A DNA stretch of 64,000 nucleotides, taken from Candidatus Manganitrophus morganii. GTDB lineage: Bacteria > Nitrospirota > Nitrospiria > SBBL01 > Manganitrophaceae. The translations under genes were made by a program, and so were the position numbers. Under the pieces are notes generated by a model. That model saw nothing but the letters and a program-made list of their open reading frames with translations, was not told the DNA's origin and searched no databases. The DNA lies in NCBI GenBank assembly GCA_021651055.1, contig JAJHOH010000001.1, positions 2,108,001-2,172,000 of the forward strand, given 5' to 3'. This document shows, piece after piece, positions 9,165-17,643 of the stretch; position 1 is the first letter of the stretch, and each line of letters starts with the position of its first letter.

Positions 9165-10760
9165 ATGGCATCGGGTTTGGACCGGCTACAGACGGCCCCC
9201 GTTGATCTGGTTGTTATCGGAGGCGGTATCCAGGGGGCGGGGATGGCCCGGGAGGCGGCCTTACGCGGGTTGTCGGTCGCCCTTTTTGAAAAGGGGGACT
9301 TCGCGGGGGGAACCTCCAGCCGAACTTCTCACCTGATCCATGGCGGCATCCGGTATCTTGAACAGGGAGCGCTTCGCCTCGTTCACGAGGCGGTGCATGA
9401 ACGCTATGTTCTCTCCCGGCTTGCCCCGCACCTTGTCCGGCCCCTCCCCTTTCTCTTTCCGGTTTATCGCGGTGATGGGAGAGGGAAATGGAAGATCCGG
9501 GCCGGGATGATCCTGTACGACCTCCTCGCCGGATCGAAGAGAATCGGACCCCACCGGATGTTCACTCCAGCGGAAGCGCTGGCGGAGGAGCCCGGCCTGC
9601 AATCGGAAGGGCTGGTCGGCGCCGCCCGTTTTTACGACTGCCGAATGGATGATGCCCGGCTCTGCCTGACTGTCCTGCTCTCTGCGCGGGAGTGGGGGGC
9701 GTCGATTTTTAATTATGTCGCCGTCACCGGTCTCATCCGGGAGAAAGAGCGCGTCTGCGGCGTTCGGGTGAAGGAGGTCCTGACCGGCGCGAATTACGAT
9801 ATTTACGCCCGCATCGTCGTGAACGCGGCCGGTCCCTGGGTCGACGCGATTTGTCGGATGGAGGGGGAAGCACCCCGCCGGATTCGGCAGACCAAGGGGA
9901 TCCACCTGGTTTTTCCGAGCCTGACGCGAAGTCACGCCGTCGTGGTATCGAGCGAGAAGGACCGGCGGATCTTCTTCGTCATTCCTTGGAAGGGAAAAAG
10001 TCTCATCGGCACCACCGACACTGATTTTGCCGGAGACCTCGATCACATTCGGGCCGAAGACGAAGAGGTCGCCTGGCTCCTTCGGGAAACCGCGCGGCTC
10101 TTTCCCAAGGAGAGGCTGGGGACGGAAGCGGTCATTGGGCGGTACGCGGGGGTCCGGCCGTTGATTTATGATCCGGCGGGGAGCGCCTCCGATGTCTCTC
10201 GTGAAGGAAGGATCGAATGGACGCCGGGAGGGATGTTGATCCTGGCCGGCGGAAAGTTCACCCTCTTTCGATCGACCGCTGAAAAGGCCGTTGATGCCGT
10301 CGTAAAGAAGGCGCCCGACCTGAAGGCCCATCCACGGCCTCCCAGCGATCCTTCACTCTATGGCGGGGAGATGCCATCCCTGATCGAGTATCTGAAGGAA
10401 GAAGCGCCGCCTGCCCGGGAGCAGTATCACCTCAGCAACGAGGGAATCCGGTATCTAATCGGGGCCTATGGAACGAAGTTCCATGCGGTCCTTGCTTTGG
10501 GAAAACAAGAAAAAGGATTGCTCAAACCGCTCACCCCACTAGGATATCCCTTCCTGGCGGAGGCGGTCTATGCGGTCCGGGTGGAGATGGCGAAGCATCT
10601 CTCCGATTTCATGCGGCGGCGGACGGCACTGGCGCTCGGCCCCTACAAGCGGGATTCAAACATGATTATTCAGATCGCGGAACAGATGGGACAAATACTC
10701 GGTTGGAACCGGGAGCAAATACAAAGCGAGATCGACGACTACCAGCGGGAGGTGGAGTAA
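9165..10760 (+). CDS. glpD: Aerobic glycerol-3-phosphate dehydrogenase (FAD)
   Basis: 531 residues. GlpD oxidises sn-glycerol-3-phosphate to dihydroxyacetone phosphate and passes electrons to quinone at the inner membrane. The N-terminal FAD site is VVIGGGIQGAGMAREAALRG, followed by the family signature GGTSSRTSHLIHGGIRYLE. The C-terminal region (residues about 390-520) matches the GlpD cap domain. No GlpF or GlpK is nearby, so the likely role is recycling glycerol-3-phosphate from lipid turnover. The promoter boxes place transcription start at the ATG. The next gene starts immediately after the stop codon. Confidence 0.92.
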   Translation: MASGLDRLQTAPVDLVVIGGGIQGAGMAREAALRGLSVALFEKGDFAGGTSSRTSHLIHGGIRYLEQGALRLVHEAVHERYVLSRLAPHLVRPLPFLFPVYRGDGRGKWKIRAGMILYDLLAGSKRIGPHRMFTPAEALAEEPGLQSEGLVGAARFYDCRMDDARLCLTVLLSAREWGASIFNYVAVTGLIREKERVCGVRVKEVLTGANYDIYARIVVNAAGPWVDAICRMEGEAPRRIRQTKGIHLVFPSLTRSHAVVVSSEKDRRIFFVIPWKGKSLIGTTDTDFAGDLDHIRAEDEEVAWLLRETARLFPKERLGTEAVIGRYAGVRPLIYDPAGSASDVSREGRIEWTPGGMLILAGGKFTLFRSTAEKAVDAVVKKAPDLKAHPRPPSDPSLYGGEMPSLIEYLKEEAPPAREQYHLSNEGIRYLIGAYGTKFHAVLALGKQEKGLLKPLTPLGYPFLAEAVYAVRVEMAKHLSDFMRRRTALALGPYKRDSNMIIQIAEQMGQILGWNREQIQSEIDDYQREVE

Positions 10761-11237
10761 GTGGAGAGCGACATCGAGGCGGTCCGAAAAGCGAATGAGA
10801 CCTTCTACCAGGCCTTTGAAAAACTCGATATCCAGGAGATGGACGCCCTCTGGATCAAGGAAGATTACGTCAAATGCATTCATCCCGGGTGGGAAGTGCG
10901 CAGCGGTTGGGCGGAAGTTCGCGACAGTTGGGTGCTGATCTTCAACCATACCTATCAGATTAAATTTTCCGTCAACCTGATCGACATTGTTGTCAAATCG
11001 GATTGGGCCTGGGTCGTCTGTCTTGAGATGATCTCCACGCAGGATCAGGGAAGATGGGTCGAGGGGAGGGTCCTCTCCACCAATCTCTTCGAGCGGCGCG
11101 ACGGGCGATGGCTGTTGATTCATCATCATGGCTCTCCCCTTCTCTCTCTGGAGGAAGAACACGAGGAGGAAGAGGGGGAAGGGGAAGAAGAGCTGCCGAT
11201 GATCGACGAAGAAACCCCGCCCGAAGAGACCCCTTAA
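10761..11237 (+). CDS. SnoaL/NTF2-like protein with acidic tail
   Basis: 158 residues from a GTG that directly abuts the glpD stop, so it is translated with glpD. Residues about 1-130 fit the SnoaL-like (DUF4440-type) fold: an N-terminal helix, WIKEDYVKCIHPGW, then strands ending DGRWLLIHHHGSP. Residues about 131-158 are almost all Glu, Asp and Pro and look disordered. Family members range from small-molecule isomerases to stress proteins, so no function is assigned. Confidence 0.75.
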   Translation: MESDIEAVRKANETFYQAFEKLDIQEMDALWIKEDYVKCIHPGWEVRSGWAEVRDSWVLIFNHTYQIKFSVNLIDIVVKSDWAWVVCLEMISTQDQGRWVEGRVLSTNLFERRDGRWLLIHHHGSPLLSLEEEHEEEEGEGEEELPMIDEETPPEETP

Positions 11238-11303
11238 ACCGGCCGATGGCCTAGAAATATAAAGCGGCCATCGAGCAGTCCGCTTCGCATTTTTATTGGA
11301 ACC

Positions 11304-12110
11304 ATGGGAAGAATTCAGGAAATCGCATTTTTGGTCTTCGGACAGATGGCAGTGGGGGGGGCTTTTCTCCTCTCGCTTCCCTCTCTTGAAGCCGTTGGGC
11401 TTGGGTTCTTCAGGACGAACGGACTGGTTTTTCTTCTCACCCTTCTCCTGGGACTTTTTCTCTTCCCGGTTTCATTTTCCGCGGAATTGGAATGGAGCGG
11501 CGTGATCCTTTTATGTTACTCCCTCTTCGCCCTTCTTCTTTTCATCTACAACCTTCGTCTCTGGTTTCGCCATCCGCACCACAGCCGGCCCCTTCTCTGG
11601 GGGGCGACCGGCGTGGGGGTGGTCGCCATCCTCGCGAGCGTCGGCTACTATCTCCCCGCGTCGGCGGGACCGATTCGCGCCCTCTCCCTTTCTCTCTATT
11701 TTCTGGTCTCCAGTCTTCTTCTGGGGGCGGGGGTTTTGGCGATGTTGTTGGGCCACAGCTATCTGACGCGCCCGTCGCTTTCGATCGTTCCCCTTCGAAA
11801 CCTGGCGAAGCTCTTTATGTGGTTCGTCTTTGTGGAGGGGGGACTGGCGCTGTTGAATCTGCTGCTGACCTCCGAGTCGGAGCGGCTTTGGAACGCGCTT
11901 CTCTTGAATACGTTTGAGGGGCTCTACCTCTGGATCCGTTTGCTGATCGGCATTGGAGGCCCGATGATTATTGCCCCGATGATCTTGCAAACGGTGAAAG
12001 AGCGCGCTACGATGTCGGCGACCGGTCTTCTTTACATCGCGATGATGATGGTGATTATCGGCGAGATCTTCTCCCGTTTTTTCCTTCTCGTCGATGTCGG
12101 ATTTCTCTAA
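11304..12110 (+). CDS. Multi-pass membrane protein, unknown function
   Basis: 268 residues with about eight hydrophobic spans, for example near residues 7-30, 38-60, 67-86, 100-118, 130-155, 170-190, 212-235 and 243-265. The pattern of long helices with short loops and few conserved polar residues loosely resembles NrfD/DmsC-type membrane anchors, but no quinone or haem motif is certain. A short hairpin region separates it from the SnoaL-like gene, 66 bases upstream. I do not recognise the family. Confidence 0.7.
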   Translation: MGRIQEIAFLVFGQMAVGGAFLLSLPSLEAVGLGFFRTNGLVFLLTLLLGLFLFPVSFSAELEWSGVILLCYSLFALLLFIYNLRLWFRHPHHSRPLLWGATGVGVVAILASVGYYLPASAGPIRALSLSLYFLVSSLLLGAGVLAMLLGHSYLTRPSLSIVPLRNLAKLFMWFVFVEGGLALLNLLLTSESERLWNALLLNTFEGLYLWIRLLIGIGGPMIIAPMILQTVKERATMSATGLLYIAMMMVIIGEIFSRFFLLVDVGFL

Positions 12111-12172
12111 AGAGGATGCCAGGGGGCTGGAAAAGAAGGAAAGAACAAAATTCGACGGAGCGGAGGAAGTGA

Positions 12173-12499
12173 ATGCAGATCACGACTATTGAAAAGATGA
12201 AGAGCTTCTCCCCGGAGAAGATGAAGAAGATCAACCTCTTTGACACGAAGAACCTCTTCTGCGATCTCTATTGTTTTGAGCCGGGTCAGGCGCAGAAGCC
12301 GCATGCCCACGAAGGAGAGGATAAAGTTTATTATGTGTTAGAAGGAGAGGGATCTTTCCGTGTCGGAACGGAAGAGCAGACGGTAAAGGCCCACTCGGCG
12401 GTCCTGGCACCGGCCGGCGTCGATCACGGCGTCACCAACCGCTCTTCCGAGCGGCTGGTGGTCTTGGTCTTAATGGCGCCGAAGCCGCATCATCATTAG
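12173..12499 (+). CDS. Small cupin-domain protein
   Basis: 108 residues with GGAGGAAG before the ATG. One conserved barrel: motif 1 is KPHAHEGEDKVYYVLEGEG, with His-x-His and Glu metal ligands, and motif 2 is APAGVDHGVTNRS with the last His. The C-terminus is His-rich (KPHHH). Metal-binding cupins of this size are sensors, isomerases or small dioxygenases. The gene precedes cobH by 52 bases, so the two may be co-transcribed. Confidence 0.85.
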   Translation: MQITTIEKMKSFSPEKMKKINLFDTKNLFCDLYCFEPGQAQKPHAHEGEDKVYYVLEGEGSFRVGTEEQTVKAHSAVLAPAGVDHGVTNRSSERLVVLVLMAPKPHHH

Positions 12500-12551
12500 A
12501 AATAATAAATGGAAGTAAAAGCTGATTTCAAACCAAAATGGGGAGCAGACC

Positions 12552-13172
12552 ATGCTGCAAGATCCGCAGGCGGTTGAAGAGGCTGGCTTAAAAATCGTTG
12601 ATCAGGAGGTCGGCTCGCATTCGTTCCATCCCGGCCAGTGGTCGGTGGTCCGGCAGGTCATCCATGCCACGGCCGATTTTGATTTTGCCCGCGAGATGGT
12701 CTTCCACCCCGCGGCGGTCGAAGCGGGGGTGGCGGCGATCCGTTTCGGCGCCGATATCGTCGCCGATACCCCGACGGTCGATGTCGGGATCGCCAAAGAC
12801 CGCTTAAGAAAATATGGCGGGACCGTTTGGTGCTTTATCTCCGACGATGATGTGATTTTAAAGTCAAAAGAGGTCAACCTCCCCCGCACCGCCGTCGCAA
12901 TGGAGAAGGCGGCAGAAACGAGCGATGGATCGATCTACGCGATTGGAAACGCCCCCGCCGCGCTTCTGCATCTGATCCGCCTCGTAAAAGAAGGAAAAGC
13001 GAAGCCGTCGCTGATTATCGGGGTCCCGGTCGGCTTTATCGGGGCCGCCGAGGCGAAAGAGGAGCTTCTCTCCCTCTCCACCCCCTTCATCACCTGTCGG
13101 GGGAGAAAAGGGGGAAGCGCCGTGGCCGCGGCGATCATCAATGCCCTCTCCCTTCTTGCCACACATTCGTAG
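12552..13172 (+). CDS. cobH/cbiC: Precorrin-8X / cobalt-precorrin-8 methylmutase
   Basis: 206 residues, normal for the family. CobH/CbiC moves a methyl group from C-11 to C-12 to give hydrogenobyrinate or cobyrinate in corrin synthesis. Supporting motifs are an early HPGQWSVVRQVIHATADFDFA, the DTPTVDVGI region, AIGNAPAALLHL and GVPVGFIGAAEAKEEL. GGGAG precedes the ATG. No other cobalamin gene is in the window, so it is separated from the rest of its pathway or stands alone. A strong terminator follows. Confidence 0.93.
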   Translation: MLQDPQAVEEAGLKIVDQEVGSHSFHPGQWSVVRQVIHATADFDFAREMVFHPAAVEAGVAAIRFGADIVADTPTVDVGIAKDRLRKYGGTVWCFISDDDVILKSKEVNLPRTAVAMEKAAETSDGSIYAIGNAPAALLHLIRLVKEGKAKPSLIIGVPVGFIGAAEAKEELLSLSTPFITCRGRKGGSAVAAAIINALSLLATHS

Positions 13173-13265
13173 GCCGGTTTCCGTCTACAGAGACCCACGC
13201 TTTTCTTGTTGCAGATTGTTGGATAAAATCCAAGCGCATTGTTGACAGGGAGGTTCGAGAAACAA

Positions 13266-13302
13266 CGGAGGGCGAACCGGACGGTTCGCCCTCCGCATTT
13301 TT
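13266..13302 (+). terminator. Rho-independent terminator after cobH/cbiC
   Basis: A 13-14 bp GC-rich perfect stem (13266-13279 with 13282-13295) is followed by CATTTTT. It lies between convergent genes. The opposite side has only a weak T-rich tract (TTGTTT), so termination of the carbonic anhydrase message is less certain. Confidence 0.8.
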
Positions 13303-13332
13303 CTCTCGGTTTGCAGCGGCCGAAGGGGTAGA

Positions 13333-14103
13333 TTATTCGGCGGCGACTTTGATCGATCTTTCGTGCAGCGGCTGAACCGGTCTGGCCGTCATCGGGAAGA
13401 TCGCGGTGAATTTCTCCACCTGGTCCTTCGAGACCTCGATCGAGTCGTTCATGACCATCCAGTTGACCCCTTCGGAACAAGGGGGGGTGGTCAACGAGCC
13501 GGGATAGTTCGAGAAGGTCTTCTTGGCGGGGAGGAAGTCAAACGGGTTGATGACGACTTGACCGACCGTCTTCTCTTTGCCGGCCTCGGCGGGGAGATGC
13601 TCCCACAGTGTTTTGACCAGCGCATTCTCCTTTCCGGCATTCATAAAGACCCCAACGACCGCCAGCTCTCCCGCGTCGTTCTTGTGAACGAGGTGGACCT
13701 CCATGTCGCCGGCTTTACCGCTCTTTTTGTGCTCGCTCGGGCTGTGGAAGTGGAATTGAAGCAGATCGTATTTCTTTCCCCCCACGGTGATGGAGCTCCC
13801 CTTCGGCGCGTTCACCTGGATGGTGTGGCCGTTGTTGACAATGGTCAGAGGGAAGGGATGATATTTGAATTCAATCGGACCGAGCTTCTCCGGCTTGCCG
13901 GAGGTGATATCGATAGGGGATTGGTTCTTTCCCGATTTACACGTCTGAAATTTCGGATCGAGCTCTCCCCAGTGCTCCGGCCCCTCTTTCCCGTCATAAT
14001 CCCAGTGGGGCCCGTGACCTCCTGCGGCGACCGCGTGGGTGATCGGGGCAAAGAGCGATAAAGCAAAGGTCCATGTGGCGAGTACTCGAGCTGTTCTGTT
14101 CAT
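13333..14103 (-). CDS. Periplasmic alpha-class carbonic anhydrase
   Basis: 256 residues. The start at 14103 is fixed by GGGAGG 5-6 bases upstream and a following signal peptide (residues 1-26). Alpha-type motifs are complete: HWDYDG and HWGELD, NQSPIDI, the zinc ligands in LLQFHFHSPSEH and MEVHLVHKND, and LTTPPCSEGVNW. Two cysteines (TCKSGK and PPCSEG) can form the usual disulfide. The enzyme hydrates CO2 in the periplasm, which fits carbon supply in an autotroph or pH control. A long, structured leader and a promoter about 250 bases upstream suggest post-transcriptional regulation. Confidence 0.95.
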   Translation of the reverse strand: MNRTARVLATWTFALSLFAPITHAVAAGGHGPHWDYDGKEGPEHWGELDPKFQTCKSGKNQSPIDITSGKPEKLGPIEFKYHPFPLTIVNNGHTIQVNAPKGSSITVGGKKYDLLQFHFHSPSEHKKSGKAGDMEVHLVHKNDAGELAVVGVFMNAGKENALVKTLWEHLPAEAGKEKTVGQVVINPFDFLPAKKTFSNYPGSLTTPPCSEGVNWMVMNDSIEVSKDQVEKFTAIFPMTARPVQPLHERSIKVAAE

Positions 14104-14173
14104 TCTGACCTCCCTTTCGATGGCGCTGTTGGATGGATCGGTTTTTCCGCCCAAGGCGGAAGTAAAATCCTGT

Positions 14174-14268
14174 CTCAAGCGGGGTCTCTGCGTAGATGCA
14201 CCTTCTATTAAGGATCGTCCGCTCCTCTCATCGAAGAGGAGCGGGCCGGCTTCCACACGCCGCTTGAG
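14174..14268 (-). ncRNA. Structured 5' leader, candidate cis-regulatory RNA
   Basis: In the carbonic anhydrase leader, a 9-bp perfect closing stem (14268-14260 with 14182-14174, CTCAAGCGG/CCGCTTGAG) encloses a 10-bp perfect hairpin (14244-14235 with 14228-14219, six-base loop). A small CCTT/AAGG hairpin and a GCGT/ACGC pairing that extends the closing stem are also possible. This is a multi-branched fold of about 95 bases typical of riboswitch-like leaders. I do not recognise a known class. It ends about 70 bases before the start codon. Confidence 0.45.
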
Positions 14269-14349
14269 TCGTTTCTCTTCAGGATAACAACTGCCCGGCA
14301 GCGGGAAAGAGCGCTTGCCCCTTCCCTTCTGTGGACAGGGGTATCGATT

Positions 14350-14379
14350 TTGGTATCAGAATCTCCCTCTCCATGTCAA
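14350..14379 (-). promoter_or_regulatory. Candidate promoter of the carbonic anhydrase message
   Basis: On the minus strand, TTGACA (14379-14374), an 18-base spacer and TACCAA (14355-14350). The -10 box is weak. Transcription from here would include the whole structured leader. Confidence 0.4.
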
Positions 14380-14488
14380 GCAGAAATCATTTCCGTCAAG
14401 AGAAATGTCCAAAGGGAATAGAAAAAACAGCTCCTGTCGCCGGGCGTCTGGTCTGCCGATCGGATCTTCTTCCGCGCTCACAAACCGG

Positions 14489-14517
14489 TTGCCTTTCCGA
14501 TTTCGTTTGGCTATAAT
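14489..14517 (+). promoter_or_regulatory. Sigma-70-type promoter of the nuoF-like gene
   Basis: TTGCCT (14489-14494), a 17-base spacer and a perfect TATAAT (14512-14517). The predicted 5' UTR is about 22 bases and carries TGGGGGAA as ribosome site before the ATG at 14546. Confidence 0.6.
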
Positions 14518-14545
14518 TCGGTGAACTCGTTGGGGGAATTGAATC

Positions 14546-15952
14546 ATGTCCGATCAGAAAACGATGGAGCAGAGGATCCTTCTTCAACACGATGAACCGC
14601 TCAAAACGCTCGACGATTATCTCGCCCGCGGCGGCTTCCAGGCCCTTAAAAAGGCGCTGGGGATGACGCAGATGCAGGTGATCGACGAGATCAAACGGTC
14701 GAGCCTTCGGGGCCGCGGCGGCGCCGGCTTCCCGGCCGGCATCAAATGGGAAGGGGTTTACAAGAAACAAGCCGACATCCTCGGCATGATCCCCACGAAA
14801 TACCTCGTCTGCAACGGCTCGGAAGGGGAGCCGGGCACCTACAAAGATCGCTACCTCATTCAAAAGAATCCTTACTCGCTGATCGAAGGAATGATGATCG
14901 CGTCGTATGCCATCGGCACCTACAAGGCGATTATCTGTATCAAAGAAATTTTCAAAAAAGAGATCGCCATTCTCCAGCGGGCGCTGAAGGAATGCGCCGA
15001 CGCCGGCTACATCAATGACAACGTCATGGGGACGGGGCGGAACCTCCCTCTTGAACTCGGCTTCGGTCCCGATTCTTATCTTCTGGGAGAAGACCGGGCC
15101 CAGTTGGAAGTGCTTGAAGGAAAACCGGCCTGGCCCCGCGCCAAGGGGATGATCCCGGTTGAATATGGTCTCTTCGGTCAGCCGACCGCCGTCAACAATG
15201 TCGAAACCCTCTCGACCGTCCCCTATATTATTCTGCGGGGGGCCGACTGGTTCAAATCGATCGGGACGGCCGATACCGCCGGGACGATGATCTTCACCCT
15301 CACCGGCGATGTCAATCGCCCTGGGATGTATGAGCTGCCGATGGGGACTTCGCTGCGAACGTTAATCGAGGTCTACGGCGGGGGGGCGAAGCTTGACCGC
15401 CATATCCGGGCGGTCTTCTCCGGCCCGACCAACGCCGTGATCCCGGCCGATAAACTCGATACCCCGCTCGATTTCGCATCGATGCGGAAGATCCCTTCCG
15501 GCATCGGCTCCGGCGGCTTCATCGTCTACGACGACACCGCCTGCATCCTGAAAGCCGGCCTCAACTTCGCCCGTTTCCTGGCGATCGAATCGTGCGGGCA
15601 GTGCGCCTCGTGCAAAACCGGAACGGGCCGGATCGCTCACCGGCTGGGGCTGATCGAGGAGGGAAAAGGGACGGAGCAGGATGTCTTCGCGATTTTGGAA
15701 GACTGCCTTCACACCAAAGGCTCCGGCCGCTGCTATCTGGTGACCGAAACGGGGATCGACATTAGCAGTATCTTCTACAATTTCCCGGACGATGTCGTCG
15801 AGCACCTGGAGTATGGCTGTCTGAAGGATCGCCATCTCCCCCTGCCGAAGATCAAAGATTTCGACGAGGCGACCCACACCTTCACTTACGATGAGCACTA
15901 TTTTGATCGAAGCTTTGCGGAGGGGCGGTACATCATCGAGCCGGCCATCTAG
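14546..15952 (+). CDS. NuoF-like NADH-binding flavoprotein subunit, unlinked to complex I
   Basis: 468 residues. It has the full NuoF plan: GRGGAGFPAG (FMN/NADH site, residues 56-65), EGEPGTYKDR near 93, and a C-terminal Fe-S site with Cys350, Cys353, Cys356 and probably Cys396. Two changes stand out. GEDRAQ (181-186) replaces the usual GEETAL of the nucleotide pocket, and Ser92 replaces the usual Asp of the NADEGEPG motif. No NuoE, NuoG or hydrogenase gene is adjacent. It could serve an alternative NAD(P)H-ferredoxin or formate-dehydrogenase-type complex. The family is certain; the partner and nucleotide are not. The stop overlaps the convergent Kelch gene by 4 bases. Confidence 0.88.
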   Translation: MSDQKTMEQRILLQHDEPLKTLDDYLARGGFQALKKALGMTQMQVIDEIKRSSLRGRGGAGFPAGIKWEGVYKKQADILGMIPTKYLVCNGSEGEPGTYKDRYLIQKNPYSLIEGMMIASYAIGTYKAIICIKEIFKKEIAILQRALKECADAGYINDNVMGTGRNLPLELGFGPDSYLLGEDRAQLEVLEGKPAWPRAKGMIPVEYGLFGQPTAVNNVETLSTVPYIILRGADWFKSIGTADTAGTMIFTLTGDVNRPGMYELPMGTSLRTLIEVYGGGAKLDRHIRAVFSGPTNAVIPADKLDTPLDFASMRKIPSGIGSGGFIVYDDTACILKAGLNFARFLAIESCGQCASCKTGTGRIAHRLGLIEEGKGTEQDVFAILEDCLHTKGSGRCYLVTETGIDISSIFYNFPDDVVEHLEYGCLKDRHLPLPKIKDFDEATHTFTYDEHYFDRSFAEGRYIIEPAI

Positions 15953-16869
15953 AGCGACAGGGCGGTGACCCGGTTGGTCGGCGTTCTTCCGTCCGGCCCC
16001 CGTCCCCCGATCAGGTAGATTCTTCCATCCAAAAAGACCGTTGCCATCGCCACACGCGCGTCGGGCATCGGCGGCATTTCGATCCATTTTCTTGTCTTAG
16101 GATTAAGCACCGCCGCCCGGTCCTGGACTCGATCGCCGCTGTGCCCCCCGAAGAGATAAATCGTCTCATCAACGAGACAGCTCCCGACCCCCGCTCCGCG
16201 CCACGGCAGGTGAAATTGCGAATCGGACGACCACCGATTTTCGGCCGGATCGTACTGCTCGATCAGATCGTAATTGTGAAAGACCCCTTCCCGGAACCCC
16301 GCCCCGCCCATCGCAAGAACCTTTCCTGAAAATGGCACTGCCCCCAGCGAGAAGCGGGGCGTCGGCATCGGAGCGATCTCCCGCCACGGCCCTTCTTTCC
16401 GATCGAGCCGCTCGGAGAATGCAAACGCCGGATCGGTCATCGGCCCGCCGGTCGCCTCCGGATGGTGCCCGCCGAAGAGATAGATCGTATCGTTGAAGGC
16501 GGTCGCCGCCGGCGCATCATGCCGCTGCAGCAGGTCGGGCCCTCTCGACCAGGCGCCGGTTTTCGGATCGAAGATCTCGACGACGGTGAGGAAGTTGAAG
16601 GTGCCGTCCGGACGCCGAAATCCCCCCCCCATGACGTAGGCCTGGTCATTCAAATTGACGGCGACCACCCCTGAACGTAGCGTCGGCATCTCCGGCCCGA
16701 AGGTCCACCGGTCCGTTTTGGGATCGTAGATCTCGACCGTCTGAAGGCTCTTGAACTCCGGCCCGCCGCCGCCGAAGACGTAGAGCTTTCCACCCATCGC
16801 CGCGGCGCCGCAGTGGGAGCGGATGGTGTTCATCGGTGCTAAGGTGAGCCAAGAGGAAGAAGTCGGCAT
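15949..16869 (-). CDS. Kelch-repeat beta-propeller protein
   Basis: 306 residues from the ATG at 16869; a TTG two codons upstream is possible. Five to six Kelch blades are visible, each with a double Gly (YVFGGG, YVMGGG, YLFGGH, LAMGGA, YLFGGH, YLIGGR) and a following Tyr/Trp pair such as YDPKTDRW. There is no signal peptide, so the propeller is probably cytoplasmic and binds proteins or is a sialidase-like scaffold. It overlaps the convergent nuoF-like stop by 4 bases. Confidence 0.85.
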   Translation of the reverse strand: MPTSSSWLTLAPMNTIRSHCGAAAMGGKLYVFGGGGPEFKSLQTVEIYDPKTDRWTFGPEMPTLRSGVVAVNLNDQAYVMGGGFRRPDGTFNFLTVVEIFDPKTGAWSRGPDLLQRHDAPAATAFNDTIYLFGGHHPEATGGPMTDPAFAFSERLDRKEGPWREIAPMPTPRFSLGAVPFSGKVLAMGGAGFREGVFHNYDLIEQYDPAENRWSSDSQFHLPWRGAGVGSCLVDETIYLFGGHSGDRVQDRAAVLNPKTRKWIEMPPMPDARVAMATVFLDGRIYLIGGRGPDGRTPTNRVTALSL

Positions 16870-16900
16870 GATCAACGTCTCATCGGTGATGGTTGGTCGT

Positions 16901-17521
16901 TCATTTAGTCACAATGTCGCTCATCAGTCGAAACGTCTTTGTCCCCTCCGCGACGAGTCCCCCTTTTTCAAATATCGGGCTTTCGAAAGGGATGAATCGA
17001 TGGATCTTCAAAAAGGGCCGGGTCGCCAGGGCCGCTTCAACCCCCTCCCGATTGTCTTTGCGGATCTCCAGGAGCAGCTCGGGCCGCTTTTCCCACTCCC
17101 AGAGGGTCGGGGCCATGAGAATATAAAGCCCTTGATCGGCAAGCCGGTCATAGGAGTTCAGAAGGTTCCGCTTGTACCGGTCGAGATGGGGTCCCTCCAG
17201 GATCAGGGCGAAGACAAAATGGTGACCCCACCAGAAAAGAGAGCGGAAGGTGAACTTCTCATCCTGAGAAAAGTACTTTGGCAAGTCGAGATATTGATAC
17301 GGAAAATCGTGCAGGTGTTCCCCTTTTACGAACTGGCCGATGGTCGTATCGACCCCCTCCGGCGCGAGGAGGGAAACGGTAAACAACTCTTCTTTGAGGG
17401 CGACATGAAGCTGCTCCAAAACCTGCTTGACCTTCCGCGAGATGATGGCTTTTGTCTGGAAGAAATGGGTCTCTTGGATGAGGCTTCGTTCGGCCGGGGT
17501 AAATTGGATCGATCGGTCCAT
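16901..17521 (-). CDS. Conserved-looking protein of unknown function
   Basis: 206 residues, no signal peptide or membrane span. It is rich in aromatic residues (KYFSQDEKFTFRSLFWWGHH, then LWEWEKRPELLLEIRKDN). I do not recognise the family. The ATG has only a distant AGGAG. The Kelch gene starts 31 bases downstream on the same strand, so the two may form an operon. Confidence 0.6.
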   Translation of the reverse strand: MDRSIQFTPAERSLIQETHFFQTKAIISRKVKQVLEQLHVALKEELFTVSLLAPEGVDTTIGQFVKGEHLHDFPYQYLDLPKYFSQDEKFTFRSLFWWGHHFVFALILEGPHLDRYKRNLLNSYDRLADQGLYILMAPTLWEWEKRPELLLEIRKDNREGVEAALATRPFLKIHRFIPFESPIFEKGGLVAEGTKTFRLMSDIVTK

Positions 17522-17584
17522 CGGCGCAGGGTTGCTCCTATCGGTTTGGGGTGGAGAATAACGGTCTCGGCAGAGGGAGTCAAG

Positions 17585-17615
17585 GAATAAAAAAGGGGGC
17601 GAAGAGCGCCCCCTT
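17585..17615 (-). terminator. Rho-independent terminator of the SRPBCC gene
   Basis: Read leftward, a 9-bp perfect stem (17615-17607 with 17601-17593, loop of five) is followed directly by a run of Ts (TTTTTTATT). It lies about 30 bases after the stop at 17644. Confidence 0.85.
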
Positions 17616-17643
17616 GGGTGAGGTCAAAGATGATTTCCGTCGG

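Noticed and set aside
14174-14268. Idea that the carbonic anhydrase leader is a B12, SAM, TPP or manganese (yybP-ykoY) riboswitch
   Set aside because: The consensus boxes of these classes are not present; only the stem layout is riboswitch-like.
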